A DNA stretch of 64,000 nt. Source: Burkholderiales bacterium (lineage in GTDB: Bacteria; Pseudomonadota; Gammaproteobacteria; Burkholderiales; Casimicrobiaceae). Of the stretch, positions 1 to 8,640 are shown piece after piece (position 1 is the first letter of the stretch; every line of letters begins with the position of its first letter). Position numbers and translations under genes: made by a program. Location of the stretch: contig CAJPFI010000014.1 of NCBI GenBank assembly GCA_905339295.1, positions 43,198 to 107,197 of the forward strand. The letters run 5' to 3'. The notes under the pieces are model-generated. The model was given only the letters and a program-made list of their open reading frames with translations, was not told the origin of the DNA and ran no database searches.

Positions 1-26
1 CCCCTGACGCCGCAAGGAGAAACGCC

Positions 27-1562
27 ATGCTCACGCGCGCCGCGCTCACCATTCGCCTCCATCCGGACGACGACGTCGTCATCGCCCGCCAGCAGCTCGT
101 CGGCGGCACGCGCCTCATCGACGAGGACGTCACCGTCAGCGGCCTGGTCCCGCCGGCGCACAAGGTCGCGACGCACGCGATCACGAAAGGGGCGCCGGTC
201 AAGCGCTACAACCAGATCATCGGCTTCGCGTCGCGCGACATCGCGCCCGGCGAGCACGTGCACCTGCACAACCTCGCAATGGGTGCGTTCGACCGCGACT
301 ACGCGTTCGGCGCCGACGCGCATCCGACGCCGTTCGTCGACCGGCCGGCAACGTTCCGGGGCATCGTTCGACGCGACGGGCACAACGCCGGCCGCGTCGC
401 GACGCGCAACTACCTCGGCGTCCTGTCGACGGTGAACTGCTCGGCGACGGTCGCCCGCGCCATCGCCGACCAGGCGACGCGCGGCGCGCTCGCGCGATTC
501 CCGAACGTCGACGGCGTCGTCGCGCTGACCCACGGGTCGGGGTGCGGCATGGACACGCACGGCGACGGCATGAAGCTCCTTCGCCGCACGCTCGCCGGCT
601 ACGCGCGCCATCCGAACTTCGCCGGCGTGCTGATCGTGGGGTTGGGCTGCGAGGCCAACCAGATCAGCTCGCTGCTGGGCGCCGAGCGGCTCGACGAGGG
701 GCCCCTGTTGCGCACGTTCAGCATCCAGGACAGCGGCGGCACCGCGAAGACGGTCGCGCGCGGCGTCGCGATGATCGAGGAGATGCTGCCGCACGCGAAC
801 GCCGTCGCGCGCGAGCCGGTGTCCGCGTCGAACATCGTGGTCGGATTGCAGTGCGGCGGCTCGGACGGCTACTCGGGCATCACGGCGAACCCGGCGCTCG
901 GCGCGGCCGTCGACATGCTGGTGCGGCACGGCGGCACCGCGATCCTGTCGGAGACGCCCGAGATCTACGGCGCCGAGCATCTGCTGACGCGCCGCGCGGT
1001 CTCGCGCGAGGTGGGCGAGAAGCTGATCGCCCGCATCAGGTGGTGGGAGGCCTACACCGAGCGCGAGCAGGGCGAGATGAACAACAACCCGTCGCCGGGC
1101 AACAAGGCGGGCGGGCTCACGACGATCCTCGAGAAGAGCCTCGGCGCGGTCGCGAAGGGCGGCACCACCAACCTCGTCGACGTCTACGAATACGCGGAGC
1201 CCGTCACCGCGAAGGGCTTCGTCTACATGGACACGCCCGGCTACGACCCGGTGTCGGCGACCGGGCAGGTGGCCGGCGGTGCGAACCTGATCTGCTTCAC
1301 GACCGGGCGCGGGTCGGCCTACGGCTGCGCGCCGTCGCCGTCGCTCAAGCTCTCGACCAACACGCCGCTGTGGGTGAAGCAGGAGGACGACATCGACCTC
1401 AACGCGGGCGAGATCGCCGACGGCGACGCGTCGATCGACGAGGTCGGGGCGCGTCTGTTCGATCTGATGCTCGCGACCTGCTCCGGCGAGCGCACGAAGA
1501 GCGAGCGCCACGGCTACGGCCAGAACGAGTTCGTGCCGTGGTACGTCGGCGCGGTGATGTAA
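27..1562 (+). CDS. uxaA: UxaA-family sugar-acid dehydratase (altronate dehydratase-like)
   Basis: Member of the UxaA/GarD family, which dehydrates a hexonic or hexaric acid (altronate in the founding member) to a 2-keto-3-deoxy acid in the cytoplasm. The 511 residues show the usual two-part layout: an N-terminal SAF domain (about 1-95) and a long dehydratase domain with conserved Cys138 (STVNCSA) and a glycine-rich GSGCGMDTHGDG stretch near 170-181. An AAGGAG site at 14-19 lies 7 bases before the ATG. The next gene is a second sugar-acid dehydratase of an unrelated family, so a sugar-acid degradation locus is likely. The true substrate cannot be read from sequence. Confidence 0.9.
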   Translation: MLTRAALTIRLHPDDDVVIARQQLVGGTRLIDEDVTVSGLVPPAHKVATHAITKGAPVKRYNQIIGFASRDIAPGEHVHLHNLAMGAFDRDYAFGADAHPTPFVDRPATFRGIVRRDGHNAGRVATRNYLGVLSTVNCSATVARAIADQATRGALARFPNVDGVVALTHGSGCGMDTHGDGMKLLRRTLAGYARHPNFAGVLIVGLGCEANQISSLLGAERLDEGPLLRTFSIQDSGGTAKTVARGVAMIEEMLPHANAVAREPVSASNIVVGLQCGGSDGYSGITANPALGAAVDMLVRHGGTAILSETPEIYGAEHLLTRRAVSREVGEKLIARIRWWEAYTEREQGEMNNNPSPGNKAGGLTTILEKSLGAVAKGGTTNLVDVYEYAEPVTAKGFVYMDTPGYDPVSATGQVAGGANLICFTTGRGSAYGCAPSPSLKLSTNTPLWVKQEDDIDLNAGEIADGDASIDEVGARLFDLMLATCSGERTKSERHGYGQNEFVPWYVGAVM

Positions 1563-1656
1563 CCGGCCTTCCTCCCCGACGAAGAGCGTCCGCGGCGATG
1601 CCGCGACGCGTGCGCTTCGCCTCACCCGATCCCAACGTCACCATGGAACGACGACG

Positions 1657-3393
1657 ATGAGCCGCAAGTCTCCGAAGAAGCCCCGCAAGCTGCGCTCCGA
1701 AGTCTGGTTCGGCCGCCACGACCGCGACGCGCTCGTCCACCGGTCGTGGATGAAGAACCAGGGCATCCCGCACGACCAGTTCGACGGCCGTCCGGTGATC
1801 GGCATCTGCAACACCTGGTCGCAGGCGACGCCGTGCAACGCGCACTTCCGCGAGCTCGCGCAGCACGTGCGTGACGGCATCCTCGACGCCGGTGGCTTCC
1901 CGATCGAGTTCCCCGTGATGAGCCTGGGCGAGACGCTGATGCGTCCGACGACGATGCTCTACCGCAACCAGGCCGCGATGGATGTCGAGGAGTCGATCCG
2001 CGCGAACCCGTTCGACGGCGTCGTGCTGCTGATGGGCTGCGACAAGACGACGCCCGCGCTGCTGATGGGCGCCGCGTCGGTCGACCTGCCGACGATCGGC
2101 GTCTCCGGCGGCCCGATGCTCAACGGCAAGTACCGCGGCGAGGACATCGGGTCCGGCACGCACGTGTGGAAGTTCACCGAGATGCTGAAGACGGGCGAAA
2201 TGCGGCCCGCGGACATGGTCGAGGTCGAATCGTGCATGTCGCGCTCGGCCGGCCATTGCATGACGATGGGCACCGCGTCGACGATGGCGGCGATGGTCGA
2301 GGCGCTGGGAATGGGCCTTCCCACCAACGCCGCGATTCCCGCGGTCGATTCCCGCCGTCGCGTGCTCGCCCGCATGGCGGGCCGGCGGAGCGTCGAGATG
2401 GTTCGCGAGGACTTGCGCATGTCGAGCATCCTGACCAGGGAGGCGTTCGAGAACGCGATCATGGTCAATGGCGCGATCGGCGGGTCGACCAATGCCGTCG
2501 TCCACCTGCTCGCGATCGCCGGAAGGCTCGGCGTCAGGCTCACGCTCGACGACTGGGACCGCCTCGGTCGCGAGATCCCGTGCCTCGTGAACCTGATGCC
2601 CTCGGGGCAGTACCTGATGGAGGACTTCTACTACGCGGGCGGACTCCCGGTCGTGATCCGCGAAATCGGGAAGTTCCTGCACAAGGGGGCGCTGACCGTC
2701 AACGGCAGGTCGCTGTGGGAGAACAGCCGGGATGCCGTCAACTACGACGAGAAGGTGATCACGCCGCTCGCGAAGCCGTTCAAGCCGCTGGGCGGCATCG
2801 CGGTGCTGCGCGGCAACCTCGCGCCCGACGGCGCGGTGCTGAAGCCCTCGGCCGCGACGCCGAAGCTGATGAAGCACAGGGGCCGCGCCGTCGTGTTCAC
2901 GGACATCGACGACCTGCACAGGCGCATCGACGATCCGAAGCTGGACGTGAAGGCCGACGACATCCTGGTGCTGCAGAACTGCGGGCCGAGAGGTTATCCG
3001 GGCTTCCCCGAGGTCGGCAACTTCGCGCTGCCCGCGAAGCTCCTGAAGAAGGGCGTGACCGACATGGTGCGCATCTCGGATGCGCGCATGTCCGGCACCG
3101 CGTACGGCACCGTCGTGCTGCACACGTCGCCCGAGGCCGCGGTCGGCGGCCCTCTCGCGCTCGTGAGGACGGGCGACACGATCGAGCTCGACGTGGCGAG
3201 GCGCAGGCTCGTGCTGCACGTGTCCGACAAGGAGCTCGCGGCGCGCCGCGCGAAGTGGAAGGCGCCGAAGCCGCACTCGGACCGCGGCTGGGTCAAGCTC
3301 TACTGCGACACCGTCCAGCAGGCCGACAAGGGTGTCGACCTGGACTTCCTCGCCGGCAGTTCGGGCGCGGGCGTCGGGCGGCCGAGCCACTGA
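1657..3393 (+). CDS. IlvD/Edd-family dehydratase (L-arabonate dehydratase-like)
   Basis: Iron-sulfur dehydratase of the IlvD/Edd superfamily, 578 residues. The three cluster cysteines are visible: Cys51 (GICNTWS), Cys128 (MGCDKTTPA) and Cys201 (SRSAGHCMTMGTAS). The C-terminal SDARMSGT stretch is the usual metal and substrate region. The N-terminus (EVWFGRHDRDALVHRSWMKNQG) matches the sugar-acid branch (arabonate, xylonate, galactonate dehydratases) rather than the amino-acid enzyme IlvD. It follows uxaA on the same strand after 94 bases, so the two probably serve related sugar acids. An IlvD role cannot be fully excluded. Confidence 0.88.
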   Translation: MSRKSPKKPRKLRSEVWFGRHDRDALVHRSWMKNQGIPHDQFDGRPVIGICNTWSQATPCNAHFRELAQHVRDGILDAGGFPIEFPVMSLGETLMRPTTMLYRNQAAMDVEESIRANPFDGVVLLMGCDKTTPALLMGAASVDLPTIGVSGGPMLNGKYRGEDIGSGTHVWKFTEMLKTGEMRPADMVEVESCMSRSAGHCMTMGTASTMAAMVEALGMGLPTNAAIPAVDSRRRVLARMAGRRSVEMVREDLRMSSILTREAFENAIMVNGAIGGSTNAVVHLLAIAGRLGVRLTLDDWDRLGREIPCLVNLMPSGQYLMEDFYYAGGLPVVIREIGKFLHKGALTVNGRSLWENSRDAVNYDEKVITPLAKPFKPLGGIAVLRGNLAPDGAVLKPSAATPKLMKHRGRAVVFTDIDDLHRRIDDPKLDVKADDILVLQNCGPRGYPGFPEVGNFALPAKLLKKGVTDMVRISDARMSGTAYGTVVLHTSPEAAVGGPLALVRTGDTIELDVARRRLVLHVSDKELAARRAKWKAPKPHSDRGWVKLYCDTVQQADKGVDLDFLAGSSGAGVGRPSH

Positions 3394-3521
3394 GGCGGGC
3401 GGGATCGCAGGGCCGGCGGCGCGCCGGGAGCGCGCATCGGTCCTGCCGCCCGCCGCGCGGCGGCCGCGGCTTTGCATGTTCCTGCCGCGCGTCCACAATC
3501 ACTCCCGCTCCGACCGACGCG

Positions 3522-4172
3522 ATGGCCGCCGCTCCCGACTACCTGAATCCCGCCGTCCCGCGCGGCATGCGCCGCGTCGTGCTGCCCGTCGTCGACGCGA
3601 CGGACGGACGCCTCGAGGGTTACGGTCGGCTCGTCGACGAGCCCGCGGCCGTCGCGGTCGAGATCACGCGCTGGCCGGCGCAGGGATGGCGGCCGGTCGA
3701 CGAGGACTCCGGCGACGAGGGCGGAACGACCGAAGGCACGTTCCGCTGCGACTGGCGCGGCGACGTGCTCTACGGGAGCAACGAGGCGGTCGGCGGTCGC
3801 TACGTGCTCGCATACGCGGTCGAGCCGGCGGACGCGCGCGAGGACCACGGCCGCGCGCCGGCGCGCATGCTGCTGTGGCACGCGAACTACCATCCCGACG
3901 GGGGCCAGCTCTTCTTCCCTCTCGACGCGCGGCCGTTCGTCGTGCCGCTCGCGCGGCCCGGCGACGACGTGCGTCCCGAGGATTTCGTCGCATTCCGGTT
4001 CGACGGAAGGTGCGGCCTCTACCTCCACGCGAACGTCTGGCACGAGGGAGTATTCGCGGTCGCGGGCACGCAGCGTTTCCTCGACAGGCAGGGCGCGGTG
4101 CACGCGCGCGTGTCGGTAGACTTCCCGCGCGAGTTCGGCTGCCTGCTCGAGGTGCCGCTCGCCGGGGCCTGA
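3522..4172 (+). CDS. Ureidoglycolate lyase (AllA)-like cupin protein
   Basis: 216-residue protein resembling the AllA/ureidoglycolate lyase cupin family. Visible hallmarks are a mid-protein HANYHPDGGQLFFPLDARPF stretch and a C-terminal block with HANVWHEGVFAV followed by a beta-rich tail. The ATG at 3522 is chosen because upstream sequence in this frame is a shadow of the preceding dehydratase. It lies on the same strand 128 bases after the IlvD/Edd gene, so it may be a small hydratase or lyase acting downstream of the two dehydratases instead of in allantoin breakdown; no other allantoin gene is present. Function is inference. Confidence 0.75.
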   Translation: MAAAPDYLNPAVPRGMRRVVLPVVDATDGRLEGYGRLVDEPAAVAVEITRWPAQGWRPVDEDSGDEGGTTEGTFRCDWRGDVLYGSNEAVGGRYVLAYAVEPADAREDHGRAPARMLLWHANYHPDGGQLFFPLDARPFVVPLARPGDDVRPEDFVAFRFDGRCGLYLHANVWHEGVFAVAGTQRFLDRQGAVHARVSVDFPREFGCLLEVPLAGA

Positions 4173-4290
4173 CCCCTGCCGCGAAGCCTGGGGTCCGACG
4201 CCCCTGGCGCGGCGATGGCGTCCGACCCCGACCCCGAGGGTCGTCCCTGCCGCCACGAACCGCGACGCAGGACCGTAACGGAACGCACCG

Positions 4291-5088
4291 ATGACCGATT
4301 CCGACATCCCCGATCCGCCGAAGGACATCGACGCGCTCCCGGTGCGCACGGTCGCGGTGACCGCGCCGCTGCGCTGGCTCGCGCTCGGCTGGCACGATTT
4401 CACGGTCGCGTTCGGGCCGAGCCTCTTCCACGGCCTGATCGTGGCGGTGGCGGGGCTCGCCATCGCGGCGATCGCGCTCAACGTCTGGCCGATCCTTCCC
4501 GGCGCGTTCTCCGGCTTCGTGCTGATCGCGCCGATCCTCGCGACCGGGCTCTACGAGCTGTCGCGCCGCATCGGCGAGGGCGAGAAGCCCACGCTCGCGC
4601 AGGCGATCGCGGCATGGAGGCGCGGAACGCGGCCGCTCGTGTGGATGGGCGTCGGGCTCGCTTTCGCGGCGACCGCGTGGGTGCTCGTCTCGGCCGTGCT
4701 GGTCGCGTTGTTCGTGAAGGAGCCGATCGTCGGCCTCGACGGCTTCCTTCGCCACGTCGTCGTGTCGCGCGGCTCGAACCTGTTCTGGATCTGGATGATC
4801 GCGGGCGGGCTCGGCGCGGCGCTGACGTTCGCGGCGACCGTTGTCTCGGTGCCGCTGCTGCTCGACCGCCGCGTCGACCTCGGCTCCGCGATCGTCACCA
4901 GCGTGCGGGCCGTGGGCGCCAACCCGCTCGCGATGGCACTGTGGGCGGCCATGATCATGGTCCTCACGGCGCTGTCGATGGCGACGCTGATGGCCGGCTT
5001 CGCGCTCGCGATCCCGGTGATCGGCCACGCGAGCTGGCACGCCTACCGCTCGGTCGTCGACACCACGGGCGTCGCGCCGCGCGCCTAG
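4291..5088 (+). CDS. DUF2189 membrane protein (paralogue 1)
   Basis: 265-residue integral membrane protein with about six hydrophobic segments (near 50-70, 72-90, 115-140, 160-190 and 215-245). It fits the DUF2189 family: an N-terminal cytosolic stretch (VRTVAVTAPLRWLALGWHDF), the motif ATGLYELSRR after the second helix, and a C-terminal PVIGHASWHAYR signature. A second member with the same landmarks lies at 16907-17680. Biochemical function is unknown for the family. A 69-residue DUF2788 protein follows after 21 bases, suggesting co-transcription. Confidence 0.88.
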   Translation: MTDSDIPDPPKDIDALPVRTVAVTAPLRWLALGWHDFTVAFGPSLFHGLIVAVAGLAIAAIALNVWPILPGAFSGFVLIAPILATGLYELSRRIGEGEKPTLAQAIAAWRRGTRPLVWMGVGLAFAATAWVLVSAVLVALFVKEPIVGLDGFLRHVVVSRGSNLFWIWMIAGGLGAALTFAATVVSVPLLLDRRVDLGSAIVTSVRAVGANPLAMALWAAMIMVLTALSMATLMAGFALAIPVIGHASWHAYRSVVDTTGVAPRA

Positions 5089-5109
5089 GCCGGCACCCGG
5101 GTCCGCGCG

Positions 5110-5319
5110 ATGTTCGGCTACTCCGAGGAGCAGATCACCGAGTTCGGGATGACGTTCGGCATCGGGGCGTTCATGCTCTACATGCTGTTCATCATCTACG
5201 ATCTCGCGCGGAAGTCGAAGGCGGGCCGGCTCGGCACCTTCATCCTGTTCTTCGTGCTCGCGTTCGGCATGATCGGCTTCGTCGCGAAGTCGATCATCGC
5301 GAGGCTGCTGGGCATCTGA
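5110..5319 (+). CDS. DUF2788 small membrane protein
   Basis: 69-residue protein with two hydrophobic helices (about 14-32 and 43-65) joined by a basic turn (ARKSKAGR). Length and pattern match DUF2788, a small inner-membrane family common in beta- and gammaproteobacteria and without known function. It sits 21 bases behind the DUF2189 gene on the same strand and probably belongs to the same transcript. It is one of the lineage hints for a betaproteobacterium. Confidence 0.85.
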   Translation: MFGYSEEQITEFGMTFGIGAFMLYMLFIIYDLARKSKAGRLGTFILFFVLAFGMIGFVAKSIIARLLGI

Positions 5320-5705
5320 CAACGGCTCCACGGCAGGCGCGGACGCGGCTGCGCAGGCTCCCCTGTCCGGTCGACGGCCCCGGGCTGGAGTGTCGGCGCG
5401 GAGAAGGCGCAGGAGGCACCCCTCGGTTCGGGTCCCGATGCCGAAGCTACTGGCCGCGACCGCGCGCTCCCGGCCCACGACCTCGTCGCCGTCGCGAAGC
5501 CCGTCGGAGGTCCCGAGCGCGGACCTCGCTCGGTTTCATGGCGCATCCGTCCCCGCACCGGCGTTACCGGACCTCCGAACGGGGCCAGCCGCCACGCGGC
5601 GCGCCCGCCCGAATCGACGAAGTTGCGACCCGGGCGCGACAGTCCTTGCAACGACCTCGCAACGGCTCGCTCCTCCGTCCACTCCAACATACTCCAGAGG
5701 CCCCG
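5320..5705. other. Intergenic stretch without a gene
   Basis: 386 bases between the DUF2788 gene and the DsrE-family gene. Open frames here have random, arginine- and proline-rich translations and no ribosome site. No tRNA, repeat or clear terminator was seen. It presumably holds the promoter of the DsrE-family gene. Confidence 0.6.
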
Positions 5706-6128
5706 ATGAATGCGCTCTGCAAGCTCGTCGCTGCGGTATCGCTGTGCGTGGCCACGTCCGTCGCCTATGCGCAGGACAAGGTCGTCTACCACCTCGACGG
5801 CGGCCTCGCCCAGGCGACGAAGGGCGTGCGCAACATGCGCAACCACCTCGACGTCGACCCGAAGGCGCAACTCGTCGTGGTCGCGCACGCGGAAGGAGTC
5901 GACTTCCTTATGGAAGGCGCGAAGACCACCAACAACAACCAGGAGTTCGCGGCGCTCGTCGGCGACCTGATGAACCGCGGCGTCAAGTTCGAGATCTGCG
6001 AGATCACGCTCAAGAACCGCAACCTGAAGAAGGAGCAGTTCATCCTCGGGCCCACGTATACGCCGTCGGGCGTCGTGCGCGTCGCCAACCTGCAGGCGCG
6101 CGAAGGCTACGCCCACATCAAGCCTTGA
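5706..6128 (+). CDS. DsrE-family sulfur-relay protein, exported
   Basis: 140-residue DsrE/DsrF-like protein. Residues 1-22 form a signal peptide (basic start, hydrophobic core, likely cleavage after AYA-Q), so the mature protein should be periplasmic. The body has the family's alternating beta-alpha layout: KVVYHLDGG start, QLVVVAHAEGVDFL, then VGDLMNRGVKFEICEITLKNR carrying a single cysteine where DsrE proteins place a sulfur-carrying residue. The in-frame start at 5706 is preferred because the longer frame covers noncoding sequence. Role in sulfur or thiosulfate metabolism is inferred from family. Confidence 0.85.
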   Translation: MNALCKLVAAVSLCVATSVAYAQDKVVYHLDGGLAQATKGVRNMRNHLDVDPKAQLVVVAHAEGVDFLMEGAKTTNNNQEFAALVGDLMNRGVKFEICEITLKNRNLKKEQFILGPTYTPSGVVRVANLQAREGYAHIKP

Positions 6129-6240
6129 CGCGGCCGGCGCCCGGGACACGAGTCCGGGTGGCCCGTGACGCACGAGGGGCGACGTCCCGCGACGCCGCCC
6201 CGGTTGGCCGCCGTGGCGGCGGCGCGCCTGCCGGCAAACA

Positions 6241-6516
6241 TTGAAGGCGATTGCGGCGCTCGACGACATCGTTCGCCGGTTCATCGACACCGCGCACTAC
6301 GGCGAGAGCTTCTTCGTCCGACACGCGTGCTTTTCCGGCGCCGACGAGCCGTACGAGAAGCCCGAGCGTGCGTGGCGTGCCGACGACGACGAGTCGGCAC
6401 GGTCGGCGCTGCATTCGACCGTGAGCCGCCCGTTCGACGGGCCGAAGACCGGGAAGGTCGCGGTCGGGGTGATCAACCGCCACGACGACGAGGTTCTGAA
6501 GTCCTTCGCCGTGTAG
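6241..6516 (+). CDS. Small hypothetical protein, TTG start
   Basis: 91 residues, not recognised. Codons in this frame end in G or C in most positions, which matches real genes here, and the translation is balanced (acidic, aromatic and aliphatic residues) rather than arginine-proline rich. The only start giving the full frame is TTG at 6241 with no clear ribosome site, so the true start may differ or this may be the remnant of a larger gene. It lies between the DsrE gene and the VOC gene on the same strand. Confidence 0.5.
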   Translation: MKAIAALDDIVRRFIDTAHYGESFFVRHACFSGADEPYEKPERAWRADDDESARSALHSTVSRPFDGPKTGKVAVGVINRHDDEVLKSFAV

Positions 6517-6575
6517 CTGGCGAAGTCTTGATCCGGGATGCGCGGTTCGCGCTCCCCGTGACGCGCGGACGCGGC

Positions 6576-6581
6576 TAGAAT
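6576..6581 (+). promoter_or_regulatory. Candidate -10 box for the VOC-sigma cassette
   Basis: TAGAAT, one base from the consensus TATAAT, 33 bases before the ATG of the VOC gene. No good -35 box was identified at 16-18 bases upstream, so support is moderate. Confidence 0.4.
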
Positions 6582-6614
6582 TCCGGTCCGCCCTTGCGTC
6601 GGGCCGTCCCCGCC

Positions 6615-6983
6615 ATGCCCACCGTCCGCTACCTCGTCCACGACGTCGATCGCGTGCTGCCGTTCTACGCGGCGCTCGGCTTTCGCCTGGTCGACCGCTG
6701 GGGGCCGCCGTTCGCGATCGTCGAGCGGCAGGGCCTCGCGCTGTGGCTGTCGGGGCCCGGCACGTCGGCCGCGCGTCCGATGCAGAGTGGAGCGAAGCCC
6801 GGGCCGGGCGGGTGGAACCGCATCGTGATCGAGGTCGACGACCTCGATGCCGCGATCGAGAAGCTCCGCGCGGCCGGCGCGCGGCTGCGCAACGAGCCGG
6901 TCGACGGTCCCGGGGGGCGGCAGGTGCTCGTCGAGGACCCGTCGGGCAACCCGGTCGAGCTGTTCGAGGCGACGACCGGATGA
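6615..6983 (+). CDS. VOC (glyoxalase/bleomycin-resistance) family protein
   Basis: 122-residue single-domain vicinal-oxygen-chelate protein. The start MPTVRYLVHDVDRVLPFYAALGF is the typical first beta-alpha unit, and the end (VDGPGGRQVLVEDPSGNPVELFE) is the typical last unit with its metal-ligand glutamate. The ATG at 6615 is preferred over an upstream TTG at 6594. Its TGA overlaps the ATG of the ECF sigma gene (ATGA at 6980-6983), so the two are translationally coupled. Substrate unknown; the coupling suggests a link to the stress sensed by the sigma factor. Confidence 0.85.
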   Translation: MPTVRYLVHDVDRVLPFYAALGFRLVDRWGPPFAIVERQGLALWLSGPGTSAARPMQSGAKPGPGGWNRIVIEVDDLDAAIEKLRAAGARLRNEPVDGPGGRQVLVEDPSGNPVELFEATTG

Positions 6984-7549
6984 CGATGGCGGCCGCGCCC
7001 GATCTCTCGCAGATCCTCGCCCGCGTCGCGCTCGGCGATCGCGCGGCGTTCCGGCGGCTCTACGACGCGACCGCCCCGTCTCTGCTGGGCGTCGCGCTGC
7101 GTATCACGAGGGATCGGGGCCGGGCCGAGGACGTGCTCCAGGACGCGTTCGTCAACGTCTGGAACCGGGCAGGGAGCTACCGGGCCGCGGCGGGCGCGCC
7201 GATGACCTGGCTCACCGCGATCGTGCGCAACCGTGCGCTCGACGCGATCCGCCGCGAATCGCGCCGCGCGGCCGACGCGCGGGTGGACGACGAGGACGAG
7301 ACGCTCGACGTCGAGGACGATCGCCCCGATCCGCTCGGCCTGCTCACGCAGGCGGCCGACGCGCTCGCGATCCGCGCGTGCCTCGAGACGATCGACGGCT
7401 CGCAGCGGCAGTGCCTCGCGCTCGCCTACTACCACGGGCTCACGCATTCGGAGATGGCCGCGCACCTGGGTTCGCCGATCGGCAGCGTCAAGGTGTGGCT
7501 GCGCCGCGGACTCGACAAGATCCGCCGCTGCCTGGAGCGCGCGCGGTGA
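6980..7549 (+). CDS. ECF-type RNA polymerase sigma factor
   Basis: 189-residue extracytoplasmic-function sigma-70 factor. Region 2 (about 20-95) contains the DRGRAEDVLQDAFVNVWNRAG core-binding stretch and region 4 (about 130-185) ends in a helix-turn-helix (THSEMAAHLGSPIGSVKVWLRRGLDKIRRCL). It directs RNA polymerase to a stress regulon and is normally held by the anti-sigma factor encoded next. The start overlaps the upstream VOC stop, and its own TGA overlaps the GTG start of the anti-sigma gene. An alternative ATG lies two codons downstream at 6986. Confidence 0.93.
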   Translation: MTMAAAPDLSQILARVALGDRAAFRRLYDATAPSLLGVALRITRDRGRAEDVLQDAFVNVWNRAGSYRAAAGAPMTWLTAIVRNRALDAIRRESRRAADARVDDEDETLDVEDDRPDPLGLLTQAADALAIRACLETIDGSQRQCLALAYYHGLTHSEMAAHLGSPIGSVKVWLRRGLDKIRRCLERAR

Positions 7550-8274
7550 ACTACGACCGGCCCGGTCTCCTCGACCGCCTCGCCGCCGAGTACGTGTTCG
7601 GGACGATGACCGGGCCGGTGCGCCGCCGCTTCGAGCGGCTGCGCTCGAGCCTGCCCTCCGCCGACGCTGTCGCGACCGCGTGGGAAGCGCGCAGCGGCGG
7701 ACTCGCACGCCCGGTGCCGCCGGTGGCGCCGTCGCCGGGGCTGTGGAATGCGATCGACCGCCGCACGGGCGGTTCGGGCGCGGAGGCGGCCACCGGGCGC
7801 GCCGGGGCGTGGACGTGGCTCGCGCCGGTCGCGGGACTCGCGTTCGGCGTCGTCGCGACGCTCGGCCTCGTGCGGCTGTATCCGGACGCGGTCGTGCCGC
7901 TCGACGAGATCCTGCAGGAGCGCGGGACGCTGCCGCAGAGCTACGTCGGTCTTCTCACCGACACGAGCGGCGCGGCGACAGTGCTCGCGAGCTCGACGCG
8001 CCACGGACGCACGATGTCGCTCAAGGTGCTCAGGCCCGTCGACGTGCCCGCCGGCAAGGTGCTGCAGCTCTGGGCGCTGCCGAAGGACGGCGAGCCGTTC
8101 CCGCTCGGCATCGTGCCGGGGGAGGGCAAGGGCGCCTTCGAGATGGCGGACTCCTCCGAGAAACTGCTCTCGAACGTGCCGCGACTCGCGGTGTCGATCG
8201 AGGACCGGCCGGCGGCCGCCGGCGCGACGCCGGCGGGGTTCATCCTCTCCGGGCACTGCGTCAAGCTCTGGTAG
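7546..8274 (+). CDS. Anti-sigma factor, RskA-like
   Basis: 242-residue membrane-anchored anti-sigma factor of the RskA/anti-sigma-K type. Residues 1-75 form the cytosolic sigma-binding part (RLAAEYVFGTMTGPVRRRFERL is typical), one membrane helix lies near 85-110 (TWLAPVAGLAFGVVATLGLV), and the outer C-terminal domain carries the family block VLQLWALPKDGEPFPLGIV. The GTG start at 7546 overlaps the sigma-factor stop (GTGA), so the pair is made together. It should hold the ECF factor at the membrane until an envelope signal releases it. Confidence 0.9.
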   Translation: MNYDRPGLLDRLAAEYVFGTMTGPVRRRFERLRSSLPSADAVATAWEARSGGLARPVPPVAPSPGLWNAIDRRTGGSGAEAATGRAGAWTWLAPVAGLAFGVVATLGLVRLYPDAVVPLDEILQERGTLPQSYVGLLTDTSGAATVLASSTRHGRTMSLKVLRPVDVPAGKVLQLWALPKDGEPFPLGIVPGEGKGAFEMADSSEKLLSNVPRLAVSIEDRPAAAGATPAGFILSGHCVKLW

Positions 8275-8282
8275 CGGGCGGG

Positions 8283-8296
8283 CGCGAATATTCGCG
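8283..8296. repeat. 14-bp perfect palindrome
   Basis: CGCGAATATTCGCG lies 8 bases after the anti-sigma stop and about 95 bases before the small peptide gene. Its AT-rich centre stands out in a 70% GC region. It could be an operator or part of a terminator; no T-run follows. Confidence 0.45.
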
Positions 8297-8390
8297 TTCC
8301 GCGGGAGTCTCCGGCCGCGCGCGCGCCCCGTATCTGCGGAACGGAGGCCGATGAAGGCCGTCCGGACATTCCACCGCAACGGAGCAGAAG

Positions 8391-8549
8391 ATGAAGCACC
8401 GAATTCTCCGCGTCGCCGTGATCGCCGGCCTGCAGTTGACGGGCGGCCTCGTGCTCGCGTTCGTCGTGAACCTCGCGCTCGCGCAGCTGCTCGCCCCGGC
8501 GGGCGTCCCCGCCGCCTGGGCGGTCGCCGCGCGCGTCGCGAGTCGGTGA
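8391..8549 (+). CDS. Small membrane peptide behind the sigma/anti-sigma pair
   Basis: 52-residue open frame with an ATG preceded by a GGAG site 7 bases upstream. The translation starts with a short basic stretch (MKHRILR) and is then almost wholly hydrophobic (VAVIAGLQLTGGLVLAFVV and on), ending in AARVASR: one long or two short membrane helices. No family is recognised. It lies 116 bases after the anti-sigma gene on the same strand and could be a regulon member or a small envelope-stress effector. Coding status rests on the ribosome site and composition only. Confidence 0.55.
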   Translation: MKHRILRVAVIAGLQLTGGLVLAFVVNLALAQLLAPAGVPAAWAVAARVASR

Positions 8550-8640
8550 CCGACCGATTGCGCGGCGCGGACGGCCGGCGCAGCATGACAGGCCCTGCGT
8601 TCCGCGCGACTCCTCATTCATTGCCCGAAGGAGCAGCACG

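Noticed and set aside
1399..3498. 699-residue minus-strand open frame
   Set aside because: Antisense of the IlvD/Edd dehydratase with the same low-complexity composition.
5421..5445. tRNA T-arm (GGTTCGGGTCCC)
   Set aside because: The short match has no acceptor, D or anticodon arms around it.
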